Shown here: positions 35,917 through 46,127 of the stretch, piece after piece
Layout of the letters: the number at the start of each line of letters is the position of its first letter
Numbering within the stretch: the first letter of the stretch is position 1
NCBI RefSeq assembly: GCF_000374625.1
Contig: NZ_KB894765.1
Span: 248,001 to 312,000, forward strand
Direction of reading: 5' to 3'
From: Allobrachymonas chironomi DSM 19884
Lineage (GTDB): Bacteria; Pseudomonadota; Gammaproteobacteria; Burkholderiales; Burkholderiaceae_C
Length of the DNA stretch: 64,000 nucleotides
Translations under genes and position numbers: made by a program
The notes under the pieces: model-generated
What the model was told of the DNA's origin: nothing
The model's database searches: none
What the model saw: only the letters and a program-made list of their open reading frames with translations

Positions 35917-36455
35917 CGGCATCGGACCAGCCGGGCTGGTGGCAACGCAACCGCAAGTCGCTGCTGGTCCAGCTGGCGCTCTTCCTGCTGGTGGCGTTCG
36001 GCATCCAGGCCTGGCAAACACGCCACATGGCCAGCGGCCAGGCACCGGATGTGACCATCCAGCGTGCCCTGTCACCCCAGCAGGCACTCAGCCTGGCCGA
36101 CTGGCGCCAGCAGCAAGCCGGCGAACCGGTGGTGCTCTACTTCTGGGCCAGCTGGTGCACCATCTGCCGCCTGGAGCAGCCCATGATCAACGGCTTGATC
36201 CAGAGCCAGCCGGTGCTGCCAATCGCCATGCAGTCCGGCCCGGCCAGCCAGGTGCTGGGCTACGAGCGCCAGCACGGCCTGAACTGGAACAGCGTGGTCG
36301 ATCCCGATGGCAGCATGGCACGCCATTTTGGCGTCAGTGCCACGCCGAGCTTTGTCGTGCTCGATGCCCAAGGCAACATCAGCAGCACCACCGTCGGCCT
36401 GACCAGCCCCTGGGGGCTGCGGCTACGACTGTGGCGCGCCCGGCTGGCGGGCTGA
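35913..36455 (+). CDS. TlpA/ScsD-like membrane-anchored thioredoxin
   Basis: A 180-residue protein with one N-terminal transmembrane anchor (SLLVQLALFLLVAFGIQAW) and a periplasmic thioredoxin domain whose active site is C82-T-I-C85 in LYFWASWCTICRLEQP; the cis-proline lies in GVSATPSFVVLD. Resembles suppressor of copper sensitivity ScsD and TlpA proteins, which reduce or oxidise periplasmic disulfides, including those in cytochrome c and copper-oxidase maturation. It is translationally coupled to serB (ATGA overlap) although the functions are unrelated. Confidence 0.85.
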   Translation: MTASDQPGWWQRNRKSLLVQLALFLLVAFGIQAWQTRHMASGQAPDVTIQRALSPQQALSLADWRQQQAGEPVVLYFWASWCTICRLEQPMINGLIQSQPVLPIAMQSGPASQVLGYERQHGLNWNSVVDPDGSMARHFGVSATPSFVVLDAQGNISSTTVGLTSPWGLRLRLWRARLAG

Positions 36456-36473
36456 ACCGCCCGCCGCCCTCCC

Positions 36474-39278
36474 TTAACCGGTGTTGCGCAAGCCTGCGGC
36501 AATACCGTTGACCGACAGGTGGATGCCCCGCTTGAGTCGCGCCGACTGGTGATGCCACTCGGTCGGGGCCGATGCCTGCGGTGCTGCCGCCAGATCCTGG
36601 CTGCAGGCACGATGCCGGCGCATCAGCTCGACCTGCAAGTGGTTCAGCGGATCGATATACGGGAAGCGGTGCGCAATCGAGCGCGCCAGCGCCGGGTTGG
36701 CCGCCAGCCGGTCGGCTTCGCCGGTGATCAGCGCCAGCATATCGTGCGTCATCTGCCACTCGGCCCGGATCGCGCCAAAAATGCGCTGCCCCAGCTCGCG
36801 GTCCTCCACCAGCTCGACATAGCGCTCGGCCAGGCCCAGATCGGTCTTGGACAGCACCATGTCCAGGTTCGACAGCAACATGGCAAAGAACGGCCAGTCG
36901 CGGTACATCTGCTGCAACAGCTGCAAGCGCTGCGGATCGTCCTGCAGCCAGTGGCGCACGCCGCTGCCAAAACCGGCCCAGCCCGGCAGCGCCACACGCG
37001 CCTGACCCCAGCTGAAGCCCCAGGGAATGGCGCGCAAATCCTCGATGCGGCGCGTGGCCTTGCGGCTGGCCGGACGTGAGCCGATGTTGAGTTCGGCAAT
37101 TTCGCGCAGCGGCGTGGCGGCCAGAAAGTAATCGGCAAAACCTGGCGATTCGTACACCAGTGCACGGTAGGCAGCGAAGCAGGCATCGCTGATCTGCTGC
37201 GCCGCCTGCAGATAGGCCTCGGGCAGCGCCCGGGTAGGCGGCAGCAGGCTGGCTTCCAGCGTCGCGGCGACCAGCGTTTCCAGATTGCGTCGGCCAATGT
37301 CCGGATGCGCGTACTTGGAAGCGATCACCTCACCCTGTTCGGTCAGGCGCAGCTGACCATGCACCGTCCCTGGCGGCTGCGCCAGGATCGCCTGGTAGCT
37401 CGGACCGCCCCCGCGGCCCACGGTACCGCCACGGCCATGGAACAGCCGCAGCTGCAGGCCGTGCTGGACACGCAGCGGTTGGAATAGCGTCAGCAGCTCC
37501 TGCTCGGCCTGGTACAGGCTCCAGTTGCTGGTGAACATGCCGCCATCCTTGTTGCTGTCGCTGTAGCCGAGCATGATGTCCTGCTCGGCACCGCTGGCCA
37601 GCACCATCTCGAACACGCCCGGCAGCGCATACCACTCGCGCATGATGCGCGTGGCTGCCTGCAGGTCGCCAATGGTCTCGAACAGCGGCGACACGATCAG
37701 CCGGTTGTGCACCTGCGGCGTACCGAAGTCGCGCAGCAGGCCGGTTTCCTTCATCAGCACCATCACTTCCAGCAGGTCACTCACCTCCTCGGTGTGCGAG
37801 ATGATGCAATGGCGCAGTGCATGGCGGCCATATTGTTCCAGATGCTGCAGTGCGGTGCCGAACACCGCCAGCTCGGCCTGCAGCTTGTCGCTGTAGGCCG
37901 CATGTGGCACACGCAGCGGACGCACATCGTTCAGCACCGCCAGCAGGCAGCTGCGCTTGCCGGCTTCGTCCAGCGCACTGTAATCGTCCTGCAGCCGCGC
38001 CACGCGCAACAGCTCGGCCACCACCTCCTCATGCTCTTCCGAGTTCTGGCGCAGGTCCAGCGTTGCCAGATGAAAGCCGAACACTTCCACTGCACGCAGC
38101 AGCTCGCCCAGACGCAGTGCCAGCAGCGGCACGCCATGGTGATCGCGCAAGGACTGCTCCAGCACGCGCAGGTCGGCCAGCAACTCGTCGGCGCTGGCAT
38201 AGGGTTGACCAGTCACCACCGGAATCTGCGGCGCCTCGATGCCGGTACGCTGCTTCAGCGTCGCCGCCACGCGCGCATACATGCCGATCGCAGCGCGCCG
38301 GTAGGGCTCGTCCTTGCGGTGCGGATTGGTATCGCCGGCGGCATCGGCCAGCTGCTGCAGCTCGGCACTCACGCTCACCAGACCGCTGGACATGGACAGT
38401 TCCAGCCCCAGCGCATTCAGCTCGTGCAGATAGTGCAGCAGCGCCGTCTCGCACTGCAGCCGGAACGCCAGCGCCAGGGTCTCGGCACCGACAAAGGGGT
38501 TGCCGTCACGGTCGCCACCCATCCAGTGGCCCATGCGGAAGAACGGCGCAATCGCCTGCCCTGGCAGCGCCTGTTCCAGCTCCTGGTACATGCGTGGCAA
38601 TTCACGCAGAAACGTGTTGTGGTAATAGGCCAGCGCGTTGCGGATCTCGTCGGCAACGCTGAGTTTTTCATCGCGCAGCATGCGCGTCTGCCACAGCTGC
38701 GTGATACGCGCCTTCAGCAGCAGCGTGTTGTGTTCCTGCTCGCGCGGCGTCAGCTGCTGATCACGCTCCGCCACCAGCTGGGCAATCGCGCGCTCGGCGG
38801 CCAGGATGATGGTGCGCTGCACCTCGGTCGGGTGCGCGGTGAGCACCGGCGAGACATGCGCCGTCTGCAGCAACTCGGCAATGCGCCGGGCCGACACGCC
38901 CTGCTGCTGCAGCCGCTGCAGCGTGCCCTGCAGCGATCCCGCCTGCACATCGCCTCGGCGCTCGTGGTAAACACGGCGGCGGATGTAGTGGTTGTCTTCG
39001 GCAATATTCGCCAGGTGCGAGAAATAGCTGAAGGCACGCACCACCTGCACCGTCTGCTCCAGCGTCAGGCCCTTGAGCAGACTGTCCATCTGCTCGCCGG
39101 CACCGGTATCGTGTTTCAGCCGGTAGGCCACCGACAGCTGACGGATGTTTTCCACCAGCGCGTAGGTGGCTTCGCCCTCCTGTTCACGGATCACGTCGCC
39201 CAGCAGCTTGCCCAGCAGCCGGATATCCTCGATCAAGGGCTGCTCCTTGCTGGCAGCGTTATTGTCGTGTGCACCCAT
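36474..39278 (-). CDS. ppc: Phosphoenolpyruvate carboxylase
   Basis: A 934-residue enzyme that carboxylates PEP to oxaloacetate to refill the TCA cycle. Catalytic signatures are [13 protein letters not shown]-type sequence ([20 protein letters not shown]), the [20 protein letters not shown] stretch, and [19 protein letters not shown]; the C-terminus ends LRNTG, the conserved tail that enters the active site (family usually QNTG). The gene stands alone on the minus strand, convergent with the thioredoxin gene, with 18 bases between them. Confidence 0.97.
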   Translation of the reverse strand: MGAHDNNAASKEQPLIEDIRLLGKLLGDVIREQEGEATYALVENIRQLSVAYRLKHDTGAGEQMDSLLKGLTLEQTVQVVRAFSYFSHLANIAEDNHYIRRRVYHERRGDVQAGSLQGTLQRLQQQGVSARRIAELLQTAHVSPVLTAHPTEVQRTIILAAERAIAQLVAERDQQLTPREQEHNTLLLKARITQLWQTRMLRDEKLSVADEIRNALAYYHNTFLRELPRMYQELEQALPGQAIAPFFRMGHWMGGDRDGNPFVGAETLALAFRLQCETALLHYLHELNALGLELSMSSGLVSVSAELQQLADAAGDTNPHRKDEPYRRAAIGMYARVAATLKQRTGIEAPQIPVVTGQPYASADELLADLRVLEQSLRDHHGVPLLALRLGELLRAVEVFGFHLATLDLRQNSEEHEEVVAELLRVARLQDDYSALDEAGKRSCLLAVLNDVRPLRVPHAAYSDKLQAELAVFGTALQHLEQYGRHALRHCIISHTEEVSDLLEVMVLMKETGLLRDFGTPQVHNRLIVSPLFETIGDLQAATRIMREWYALPGVFEMVLASGAEQDIMLGYSDSNKDGGMFTSNWSLYQAEQELLTLFQPLRVQHGLQLRLFHGRGGTVGRGGGPSYQAILAQPPGTVHGQLRLTEQGEVIASKYAHPDIGRRNLETLVAATLEASLLPPTRALPEAYLQAAQQISDACFAAYRALVYESPGFADYFLAATPLREIAELNIGSRPASRKATRRIEDLRAIPWGFSWGQARVALPGWAGFGSGVRHWLQDDPQRLQLLQQMYRDWPFFAMLLSNLDMVLSKTDLGLAERYVELVEDRELGQRIFGAIRAEWQMTHDMLALITGEADRLAANPALARSIAHRFPYIDPLNHLQVELMRRHRACSQDLAAAPQASAPTEWHHQSARLKRGIHLSVNGIAAGLRNTG

Positions 39279-39383
39279 GTGCCAACTCCTTGTGCAAATC
39301 AGATAAGTTCAAATCCATTCAGGGCCAGGTCGCAGCAGTGCCCTATCCGCCAGGCTGGGCGGCAACCAACACGCCAAAATTGC

Positions 39384-40571
39384 TTACAGGGCGCGTGCCA
39401 TGCGCGCGATGCCTTCCGCAATCCGCTCCAGGTCCGATGTGGCAAAGCTCATGCGGAAACAGCTGGCATCGGGATTTTCGGCAAAGAACGGCGCACCCGG
39501 CACAAAGGCCACCAGTTGTTCGACGGCACGCTGCGAAAACGCAGTGGCATCACGCTCGCCACCATGTGCTCCGGTCAGGCGCACCCAGAAGAACATGCCG
39601 CCTCCCGGCTGCACAAAGCTGACCGCATCGCCCAGCTGCGTGCGCAGCTGTTCGGCCATGCAGGCGGCGCGTTCGGCATAGACCTTGCGCACCTGGGTCA
39701 CCGCCTGCGGCAGGCGGTTGCTCTGCAGGTAGGCGGCGGCCGTGGCCTGGGCATAGGTGCTGGTATTGGCGTCGCTGAACTGCTTGCACATCACGGCATT
39801 GGCCAGCAGCGCCGGCGGCCCCACCAGCCAGCCCAGACGCAGGCCGGGCGACAGGATCTTGCTCAGGCTGCCGCAGTGCGCCAGCCAGTCGCGGCTGCCC
39901 GGCACATCCTTGCTCAACGCCAGCAGGCTGGGCGGCGGTGGCGCATCGAAATACAGGTCGCCATAGGGATCATCCTCCACCACCAGCACCTGGTACTGTG
40001 CCGCCAGCTCCAGCACGCGCTTGCGGCGCTCCAGCGACAGCATGGCACCGCTGGGGTTGCCGAAGGTGGGGATCAGGTAGACCAGCTTCGGCTGGTGCTC
40101 GCAGATCAGCTGTTCCAGCGCGTCCACCTGCACGCCCTGCTCGTCGATAGGCGCACTGATGACTTCAGCGCCATAGAGGCGGAAGCACTGGATGGTGGCC
40201 AGAAAGGTCGGCCCTTCGACAATCACCTTGTCGCCGGGCGTGATCAGGCACTTGCCGATCAGGTCGAGTGCCTGCTGGCTGCCAGTGGTGACGATAAAGT
40301 CCTGCTCCTGCAGCGGTGCGCTCTTGTTGGCGCTGTAGAGCGCAATCTGCTCCTTCAGCGGACCAAAGCCTTCCGTGGCTCCGTACTGCAGCGCCGCGCC
40401 CGGCCAATGCGCCAGCGCATCCACACTGGCGGCACGCAGGCCATCCACATCAAACAGGCCCGGATCCGGAAAGCCCCCGGCAAAGCTGATGATGCCCGGC
40501 TTGCCAAGCAGCTTGAACAGCTCGCGGATAGCCGACGTTTCACAGTGTTGCAGGCGTTGGGCAAATTGCAC
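39384..40571 (-). CDS. Class I PLP-dependent aminotransferase (2-aminoadipate/aromatic type)
   Basis: A 395-residue fold-type I aminotransferase. The start is a GTG with AAGGAG six bases before it; a far longer frame upstream is not coding. Signatures: KPGIISFAGGFPDPGLFDVD, GSQQALDLIGKCLI, PTFGNPSGAMLSLERRK, VEDDPYGDLYFD and the PLP lysine in GSLSKILSPGLRLGW. This pattern is typical of the 2-aminoadipate aminotransferase / MocR-related catalytic family; there is no attached GntR domain. Exact substrate cannot be read from sequence. It is divergent from nth across a 96-base gap. Confidence 0.85.
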   Translation of the reverse strand: MQFAQRLQHCETSAIRELFKLLGKPGIISFAGGFPDPGLFDVDGLRAASVDALAHWPGAALQYGATEGFGPLKEQIALYSANKSAPLQEQDFIVTTGSQQALDLIGKCLITPGDKVIVEGPTFLATIQCFRLYGAEVISAPIDEQGVQVDALEQLICEHQPKLVYLIPTFGNPSGAMLSLERRKRVLELAAQYQVLVVEDDPYGDLYFDAPPPPSLLALSKDVPGSRDWLAHCGSLSKILSPGLRLGWLVGPPALLANAVMCKQFSDANTSTYAQATAAAYLQSNRLPQAVTQVRKVYAERAACMAEQLRTQLGDAVSFVQPGGGMFFWVRLTGAHGGERDATAFSQRAVEQLVAFVPGAPFFAENPDASCFRMSFATSDLERIAEGIARMARAL

Positions 40572-40667
40572 GGGGTTCTCCTTGAAACGGCATGACGCAC
40601 GGATTCGGGCGGCCATGCCACAATCGGTGATTCTGAAAAGAGCAACTATACGCCAGCCCGTCACCCC

Positions 40668-41309
40668 ATGAAAAAAGAAGCCATCGTCTCCTTCTTCAGC
40701 ACCCTGCAAGCCGCCAATCCCGAGCCGGAAACCGAGCTCGCATACGACACGCCGTTCGAGCTGCTGATCGCCGTGCTGCTGAGTGCGCAGGCCACCGACA
40801 TCGGCGTCAACAAGGCCACGCGCCTGCTCTACCCGGTGGCCAACACGCCGCAGGCGATCCTGGATCTGGGCCTGGAAGTGCTGGAGAGCTACATCAAGAC
40901 GATCGGCCTGTACCGCAGCAAGGCCAGGCACATCATGCAGACCTGTCGCATCCTGTTGGATGAACACGCCGGCGAGGTGCCGCGCACGCGCGAAGCGCTC
41001 GAAAAGCTGCCGGGCGTGGGCCGCAAGACCGCCAACGTGGTGCTCAACGTGGCCTTTGGCGAGCCGACCATGGCCGTCGATACGCATATCTTCCGGGTCG
41101 GCAACCGCACCGGCCTGGCACCGGGCAAGACCGTTCTGGAGGTCGAGAAGAAACTGCTCAGGCGCATCCCGAAAGAGTTCCTGCTGCACGCCCACCACTG
41201 GCTGATCCTGCACGGACGCTATGTCTGCAAGGCACGCACGCCCGAGTGCTGGCGCTGCAGCGTGGCCCCGTTCTGCGACTACAAGCCCAAGACCATGGCC
41301 AAGAAGTAG
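40668..41309 (+). CDS. nth: Endonuclease III (DNA glycosylase/AP lyase)
   Basis: A 213-residue base-excision enzyme that removes oxidised pyrimidines and cuts at abasic sites. The helix-hairpin-helix is LPGVGRKTANVVLNVAFGEP with the catalytic Lys, and the catalytic Asp lies in MAVDTHIFRVGNRTGL. The [4Fe-4S] cluster ligands are in CKARTPECWRCSVAPFCDY with C-X6-C-X2-C-X5-C spacing. Full length and normal. Confidence 0.97.
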   Translation: MKKEAIVSFFSTLQAANPEPETELAYDTPFELLIAVLLSAQATDIGVNKATRLLYPVANTPQAILDLGLEVLESYIKTIGLYRSKARHIMQTCRILLDEHAGEVPRTREALEKLPGVGRKTANVVLNVAFGEPTMAVDTHIFRVGNRTGLAPGKTVLEVEKKLLRRIPKEFLLHAHHWLILHGRYVCKARTPECWRCSVAPFCDYKPKTMAKK

Positions 41310-41342
41310 CCAGGGCCTGCATCTTGCGATACAGGCCCTGGC
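41309..41342. terminator. Hairpin between convergent nth and lipoprotein gene
   Basis: GCCAGGGCCTG and CAGGCCCTGGC form a perfect 11-bp stem with a 12-base loop. Neither side has a T-run, so termination strength is uncertain. Confidence 0.45.
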
Positions 41343-41384
41343 AGACAGGTGCACGACCGGCCCGGACGAACCGGTCAGGCCGCA

Positions 41385-41969
41385 TCAGGGATGGATACGG
41401 CTGATCTTGGAGCCCTGCAGCGACACGCCCGCATCCACGCCGGCGTTGTTCATGACAAAGCTCACCACTGGCGCCTGGATGGTCTGCGTATCGATCGAGC
41501 CATTGGCTCCCACGGTCGCCACCGCCACGGTCGCATCGGCGCCTACCGTCCAGCCATTGCTGGCGCGGAACTTGGCCAGCGATTCCTGCGTGTTGAACAC
41601 GTAGATCACGGCCTTGGAGCTGGCACCGGCCTGCAGACCAATGGAGGCCGAGGTGGTGCTGTAATAACCGGCGTTCTTGCCGCCCACCAGCAGCTCGCCC
41701 TTGCCATGGTCAGCGCCAATCACGAAGCTGCCACCCACCACAGACGGGAACACCAGCACACCGGCCGACTTGGCCACCAGTTCGGCAGAGCCCGGCACCG
41801 TGTTGTACAGGCGGGTCAGCGCCGCAGACGTTGCCGAATCGATCGAGGCGCGCTCGGTCGCCGAAGTCGGTTGCTGGTGCTGCTGGGTGGTGGTACAGGC
41901 CGCCAGGCTCAGGCCACCTGCGGCAATCAGGGTGGCCGTGGCCAGGGATCGGAAAGTGCTCTTGCGCAT
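41385..41969 (-). CDS. Ysc84/SYLF-domain lipoprotein
   Basis: A 194-residue protein with a lipoprotein signal peptide (ATLIAAGGLSLAACTTTQQH; lipobox LAAC). The mature domain is of the Ysc84/SYLF lipid-binding type: SAGVLVFPSVVGGSFVIGAD, GELLVGGKNAGYYSTTSASI, GLQAGASSKAVIYVFNTQES and WTVGADATVAVATVGANGS. Bacterial members such as Burkholderia BPSL1445-like lipoproteins are outer-membrane-associated with an unclear role. The ribosome site GAAGGAG precedes the ATG. It is a single gene separated from the cobalamin operon by 182 bases. Confidence 0.85.
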   Translation of the reverse strand: MRKSTFRSLATATLIAAGGLSLAACTTTQQHQQPTSATERASIDSATSAALTRLYNTVPGSAELVAKSAGVLVFPSVVGGSFVIGADHGKGELLVGGKNAGYYSTTSASIGLQAGASSKAVIYVFNTQESLAKFRASNGWTVGADATVAVATVGANGSIDTQTIQAPVVSFVMNNAGVDAGVSLQGSKISRIHP

Positions 41970-42151
41970 GGGAATCTCCTTCAGGTTGGGGTACCGTGCT
42001 GCCTGACATGCTACGGATCAGACCGCTGCAGCACGAGGACGAAACCATTATGTGCCCCGCCGCCCGGTCTGCAAGCAGCTGCGCCACGAATCGCGCGCAC
42101 ATCCCACCCGGCAGTGGCGTGTCGTCCTACACGAACGACAGCGCGGGACAC

Positions 42152-43198
42152 TCAGGCCGATTTTTCGGCCACGCCGGCGCTGGAAAAGCTGGCCATGTCA
42201 CGCAGCATGACACAGGCCGATTCCAGCAGTGGCCAGGCAATCACTGCGCCTGAGCCTTCGCCCAGACGCATGCCCCAGTCCAGCAGCGGACGCGCATGCA
42301 GCGCATCCAGGATCAGCTGGTGGCCCGGCTCGCCGGAGCGGTGCGCATACACGCAGCGCTGCAGCACCTGCGGCGCAATGCGCGAGGCCACCAGCAGCGC
42401 CGAACTGACGATCACGCCATCAACCAGAATCACGCGCCGCTCGGCCGCTGCCTGCAGCATGGCTCCGGTCATGGTGGCGATCTCGAAACCGCCAAACGCG
42501 GCCAACACATCCAGCGGCTGCACCGCATCCGGATGCGCATCCAGCACCTGCTGCAGCACCTCCAGCTTGCGCTGCACGCCGGCCTGATCCAGGCCGGTCC
42601 CCGGACCGGTCGCATTGATCAGGGGAGCACCGAGCAGGCGCGTCAGGATCAGCGTGGCCGCCGAGGTGTTGCCAATGCCCATCTCGCCCAGCATCAGCAC
42701 ATTGCCCGGCAGCGCCTGCACCAGTTCCATGCCATTGCGGATCGCCTGCAGGCATTGTTCGCGCGTCATCGCCGGGCCAGCCAGGCAGTCCTGCGTGCCG
42801 TAGGCAATCTTGCGCACCTGCAGCCGGTGGCGCGGGGCAAAATCATGCGCCACGCCGCAATCCACCACCGTCAGGTCGATGCCGTGTTGGCGCGCCATCA
42901 CGCTCACCGCCGCGCCATCGGCCAGAAAGTTTTCCACCATCTGCCAGGTCACGTCCTGCGGATAGGCCGACACGCCGCGCTTCACCAGGCCATGGTCGCC
43001 GGCGCAGACCACCATCTGCGGCTGCACCAGCACCGGACGCGTCGTGCCCAGAATGCGGCCCAGCTGCAACGCCAGTTCTTCCAGCCGTCCCAGCGAGCCC
43101 TGCGGCTTGGTCTTGGCATCGTTCACGGCCTGCAGTTCAGCCTGCAGCTGCGGGTTGTCCAGATCGGCAATCCCGGGGAAAAAATCGGTATCGTGCAT
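42152..43198 (-). CDS. cobT: Nicotinate-nucleotide--dimethylbenzimidazole phosphoribosyltransferase
   Basis: A 348-residue enzyme that activates DMB, the lower ligand of cobalamin, to alpha-ribazole phosphate. Key stretches: TKPQGSLGRLEELALQLGRI, VVCAGDHGLVKRGVSAYPQ, GEMGIGNTSAATLI, and the catalytic Glu in MRLGEGSGAVIAWPLL. I chose ATG 43198 because GAGG lies six bases before it; ATG 43204 has no space for a ribosome site. Last gene of the riboswitch-controlled operon, directly after cobQ. Confidence 0.95.
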   Translation of the reverse strand: MHDTDFFPGIADLDNPQLQAELQAVNDAKTKPQGSLGRLEELALQLGRILGTTRPVLVQPQMVVCAGDHGLVKRGVSAYPQDVTWQMVENFLADGAAVSVMARQHGIDLTVVDCGVAHDFAPRHRLQVRKIAYGTQDCLAGPAMTREQCLQAIRNGMELVQALPGNVLMLGEMGIGNTSAATLILTRLLGAPLINATGPGTGLDQAGVQRKLEVLQQVLDAHPDAVQPLDVLAAFGGFEIATMTGAMLQAAAERRVILVDGVIVSSALLVASRIAPQVLQRCVYAHRSGEPGHQLILDALHARPLLDWGMRLGEGSGAVIAWPLLESACVMLRDMASFSSAGVAEKSA

Positions 43199-43206
43199 CG
43201 GCATCC

Positions 43207-45105
43207 TCACTCGGCAGCGACCAGCTCCAGCTGCACCGCATGGCCCGCGGGCAACTCGGCCGCCATGTCTTCCAGCGCCATCAGGAAACCGCCGGCACGC
43301 CAACCCTGGATCGCCTCGGTGTTCACCACGCGCAGCGTACACGGGCCGGGATAGCCCGGACCCTGCGCCGACAACGCATCCCAGAAGGCATCCAGATTGC
43401 AGCCAAACGCGTGTGCGCCCTCCGGCTGTGTCAGCTGCAGGTAGCGCTGCCAGAAGGCCTTCTCGTCTTCCAGGCCATCGCAGTCAAGCACGAAAACAGG
43501 GGATTCGGTATCAGGGATCATGGTCTCGGAAACAGCCATGCCGGCCGCACCATGCAGCTGGTCATCAGGGCCACAGTCTACTCCTGCCAGCGCCAGCAGC
43601 GCATCCCGCCCCAGGTGCAGCCCGACGAAATCGGCCATGCGTTCCAATACCTGATCCAGCGGCGGCGGTGCGCTACCCAGCAACGCCTGCGTCACGGCCG
43701 GCTGTTCCAGCAAGCCATGCAGGTACAGGCCGAGGATCTGGCCCGGTTGCGGTATCTGCGCCGTGGCCGTGCCATTGATCCAGCCCATCGCCTCGCCATC
43801 TGCCCCGTGCAGCACCACTTGCGCCACATGGCCGGCCCGTACCATCGCCGGATGTTCGGCCGTACGCCCCATGTGAATTTCGTAACCCTGCGCCGGCAGC
43901 CCGGACAGCGGTTGCCAGGCACCCGGCACGGCATCGGCAAACCGCCCTTGCGATCGGCGCACCGTCTTCTGCGCCTCGAACACCGTCACCAGCGGCAGCA
44001 GCCCCAGGCCCGGTGCGCTGCCACCACCAATCTGCTGGAGGCCTTCCACGCCTTCCATGTCGATCACGGCTTCACCCAGCATCTGCAGGCCGCCGCAGAT
44101 GCCCAGCACGCGGCCACCGCGCGCCGCATGGCCGCAAATCGCCGCATCCAGCTTCTGCTCGCGCAGCCACTGCAGATCGGCCATGGTGTGCTTGCTGCCC
44201 GGCAGGATGATCCAGTCCTGCGCACGCCAGTCGGCCAGCGCGGCGGCATCGCGCACCCAGCGCAGGTGCACTCCCGGCAGCTGGCGCAAGGGCTCGAACT
44301 CATCCAGATTGCTCAGACGCGGATAGGCGATGATGGCGATACGCACGCTGCTGTCGTCGGCACGGCCGCGGCTGCTGTCGTCAAACACGCCATCCTCTTC
44401 CGGCAGACCATGGTCACGCCACATCGGCAGCGTACCCAGCACCGGCACGCCAGTCAGCTGCTGCAGCATCTGCGGTGCCGGCTCCAGCAGGGCGGCATCG
44501 CCACGGAACTTGTTCAGCACAAAGCCGCGGATGCGCTGGCGATCCTCCTCGGGCAACAAGGCCCAGGTACCGTACAGATGGGCAAACGCCCCGCCCCGAT
44601 CGATATCGGCCAGCAGCAGGCAGGCGGCATCGGCCTCTCGTGCCACGCGCAAGTTCACCACATCGGTGGCCATCAGGTTGATCTCGGCCGGCGAGCCAGC
44701 CCCCTCGATCACCACCAGATCATGGCTGACACGCAAATCGTGCAGCGCGGCGGCAATCGGCGGCCAGACGTGCTGCTTGCGCTCGTGCCAGGGCATGGCG
44801 CCCAGCGCCTGATCCACCTGCCCGAGCAGCACCACCTGGCTGCGCGTATCAGCTTCGGGCTTGAGCAGCAACGGGTTCATGCGCACCTCCGGCTCCACGC
44901 CGGCCGCCAGCGCCTGGAAATACTGCGCACTGCCGATCTCGCCACCCGCAACCACGCGCGCGTTGTTGCTCATGTTCTGCGCCTTGAACGGGGCCACCTT
45001 CAGCCCCTGCCGCGCATAAAAGCGGCACAACGCCGCTGCCAGCCAGCTCTTGCCGGCCCCGCTGGTACAGCCCAGTACCATCACGCAAGGTGCCAGGGTC
45101 TTCAT
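43207..45105 (-). CDS. cobQ: Cobyric acid synthase with a C-terminal barstar-like domain
   Basis: A 632-residue protein. Residues 1-~500 are CobQ: an N-terminal ATPase half (VLGCTSGAGKSWLAAALCRF, LVVIEGAGSPAEINL) and a class-I-like glutaminase with the Cys in GICGGLQMLGEAV and His in GYEIHMGRT; it amidates adenosylcobyrinate diamide to cobyric acid. Homologues end there. Here a linker leads to an in-frame barstar-like domain (529-632) with FVLDCDGLEDEKAFWQRY and the barstar hallmark NLDAFWDAL (570-578). There is no stop between the two. The ATG at 45105 has GGAGG before it and overlaps the cobD stop (ATGA). Confidence 0.93.
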   Translation of the reverse strand: MKTLAPCVMVLGCTSGAGKSWLAAALCRFYARQGLKVAPFKAQNMSNNARVVAGGEIGSAQYFQALAAGVEPEVRMNPLLLKPEADTRSQVVLLGQVDQALGAMPWHERKQHVWPPIAAALHDLRVSHDLVVIEGAGSPAEINLMATDVVNLRVAREADAACLLLADIDRGGAFAHLYGTWALLPEEDRQRIRGFVLNKFRGDAALLEPAPQMLQQLTGVPVLGTLPMWRDHGLPEEDGVFDDSSRGRADDSSVRIAIIAYPRLSNLDEFEPLRQLPGVHLRWVRDAAALADWRAQDWIILPGSKHTMADLQWLREQKLDAAICGHAARGGRVLGICGGLQMLGEAVIDMEGVEGLQQIGGGSAPGLGLLPLVTVFEAQKTVRRSQGRFADAVPGAWQPLSGLPAQGYEIHMGRTAEHPAMVRAGHVAQVVLHGADGEAMGWINGTATAQIPQPGQILGLYLHGLLEQPAVTQALLGSAPPPLDQVLERMADFVGLHLGRDALLALAGVDCGPDDQLHGAAGMAVSETMIPDTESPVFVLDCDGLEDEKAFWQRYLQLTQPEGAHAFGCNLDAFWDALSAQGPGYPGPCTLRVVNTEAIQGWRAGGFLMALEDMAAELPAGHAVQLELVAAE

Positions 45106-46127
45106 GCCGATACCTCCTGCAGGCGCAACCAGATCTGCTGCAGGGCCTGCTGTGCTGCAGGCTCGTGCACGCACAAGCGCACATGGCCGGGCAAGCCGAA
45201 ACTGGCACAATCACGCAGCTTGATGCCTTCGGCACGCAAGGCCTGCAGCATCGCGTCCCAGCCCATTACCTGCGCTGCGGGCTGGCACAGCAGAAAATTC
45301 GTCAGGCTGGGCAGGCACTGCCAGCCCAGTCCCTGCAGCAGCGCCAGTTGCTGCTGCTTCCAGTCACGCAAGGTCTCTAGCGATGCCGCCAGCCAGTCCT
45401 GCACGGCCGGTTCGCACCAGGCCTGCAGCAAGGCCACGCCATGCGCCCCCAGCGGCCAGGACGGCGCACGCCACCACATCGCCTGCAGTTGCTGCACCGA
45501 GGCGATGCCCGGCGCAATCACATAGGCCGCACGCACGCCACACAATCCGAGCGATTTGTTCGGCGTCCAGATCTGCCAGACGCGATCACGCTCCAGCCAG
45601 TCGGCCAGCCGCCCCGCTCCTTCCAGCTGCAAGGGGGCATAGGCGCAATCCAGTACCACGGTCGCCTGCGGCGGCAGCTGTGCCCAGTCGTCCGGACAGG
45701 CCATGTCCTGCCCCAGCGGACTGCCGGGCGCACACAGCCAGACCAGATCGGCCTGTGCCAGCGTGCCACTGCGCTGCAGGCCGTGCAGCATGGCCTGCGT
45801 GGCGTAATCACCATAGTGGTGTGGCGGCATCCAGACGCGCGCCTGCGGCTGCTGTGCCGCCACGCAGGCGGTGATGCGCGCAATCAGCTCGCTGCCACTC
45901 ACGCCCACCAGCACACGCTCCACGGCCACGCCATGGTGATCGGCCAGCTGTTGGCGCAAGGCCACATAGGCCGGATCCGGGTAGCGTGTGGCATCCGTCT
46001 GCGCCAGCGCCTGCACCACCTGCGGACAAGGCCCGCTGGCGTTGCTGTTGGTCGAAAAATCCCAGCGCGCCGCCCCCAGCGCATCGCTGCCACCATGCAC
46101 CGGCAGCGCATCTTCCCGTATCGTCAT
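45102..46127 (-). CDS. cobD: L-threonine-O-3-phosphate decarboxylase
   Basis: A 341-residue PLP enzyme of the histidinol-phosphate aminotransferase-like family that makes (R)-1-amino-2-propanol phosphate for the nucleotide loop. The N-terminus has the family DFSTNSNASGPCPQ stretch, the strand VGVSGSELIARI, and the PLP lysine in WTPNKSLGLCGVRAAYVI. The C-terminus carries VRLCVHEPAAQQAL. Stop overlaps the cobQ start and its own ATG overlaps the cbiB stop, so translation is coupled throughout. In the P. denitrificans naming system this is CobC. Confidence 0.9.
   Translation of the reverse strand: MTIREDALPVHGGSDALGAARWDFSTNSNASGPCPQVVQALAQTDATRYPDPAYVALRQQLADHHGVAVERVLVGVSGSELIARITACVAAQQPQARVWMPPHHYGDYATQAMLHGLQRSGTLAQADLVWLCAPGSPLGQDMACPDDWAQLPPQATVVLDCAYAPLQLEGAGRLADWLERDRVWQIWTPNKSLGLCGVRAAYVIAPGIASVQQLQAMWWRAPSWPLGAHGVALLQAWCEPAVQDWLAASLETLRDWKQQQLALLQGLGWQCLPSLTNFLLCQPAAQVMGWDAMLQALRAEGIKLRDCASFGLPGHVRLCVHEPAAQQALQQIWLRLQEVSA

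Noticed and set aside
37707-40595. 962-codon plus-strand frame opposite ppc and the aminotransferase
   Set aside because: It runs through two genes on the other strand and their gap and has no recognisable domain.
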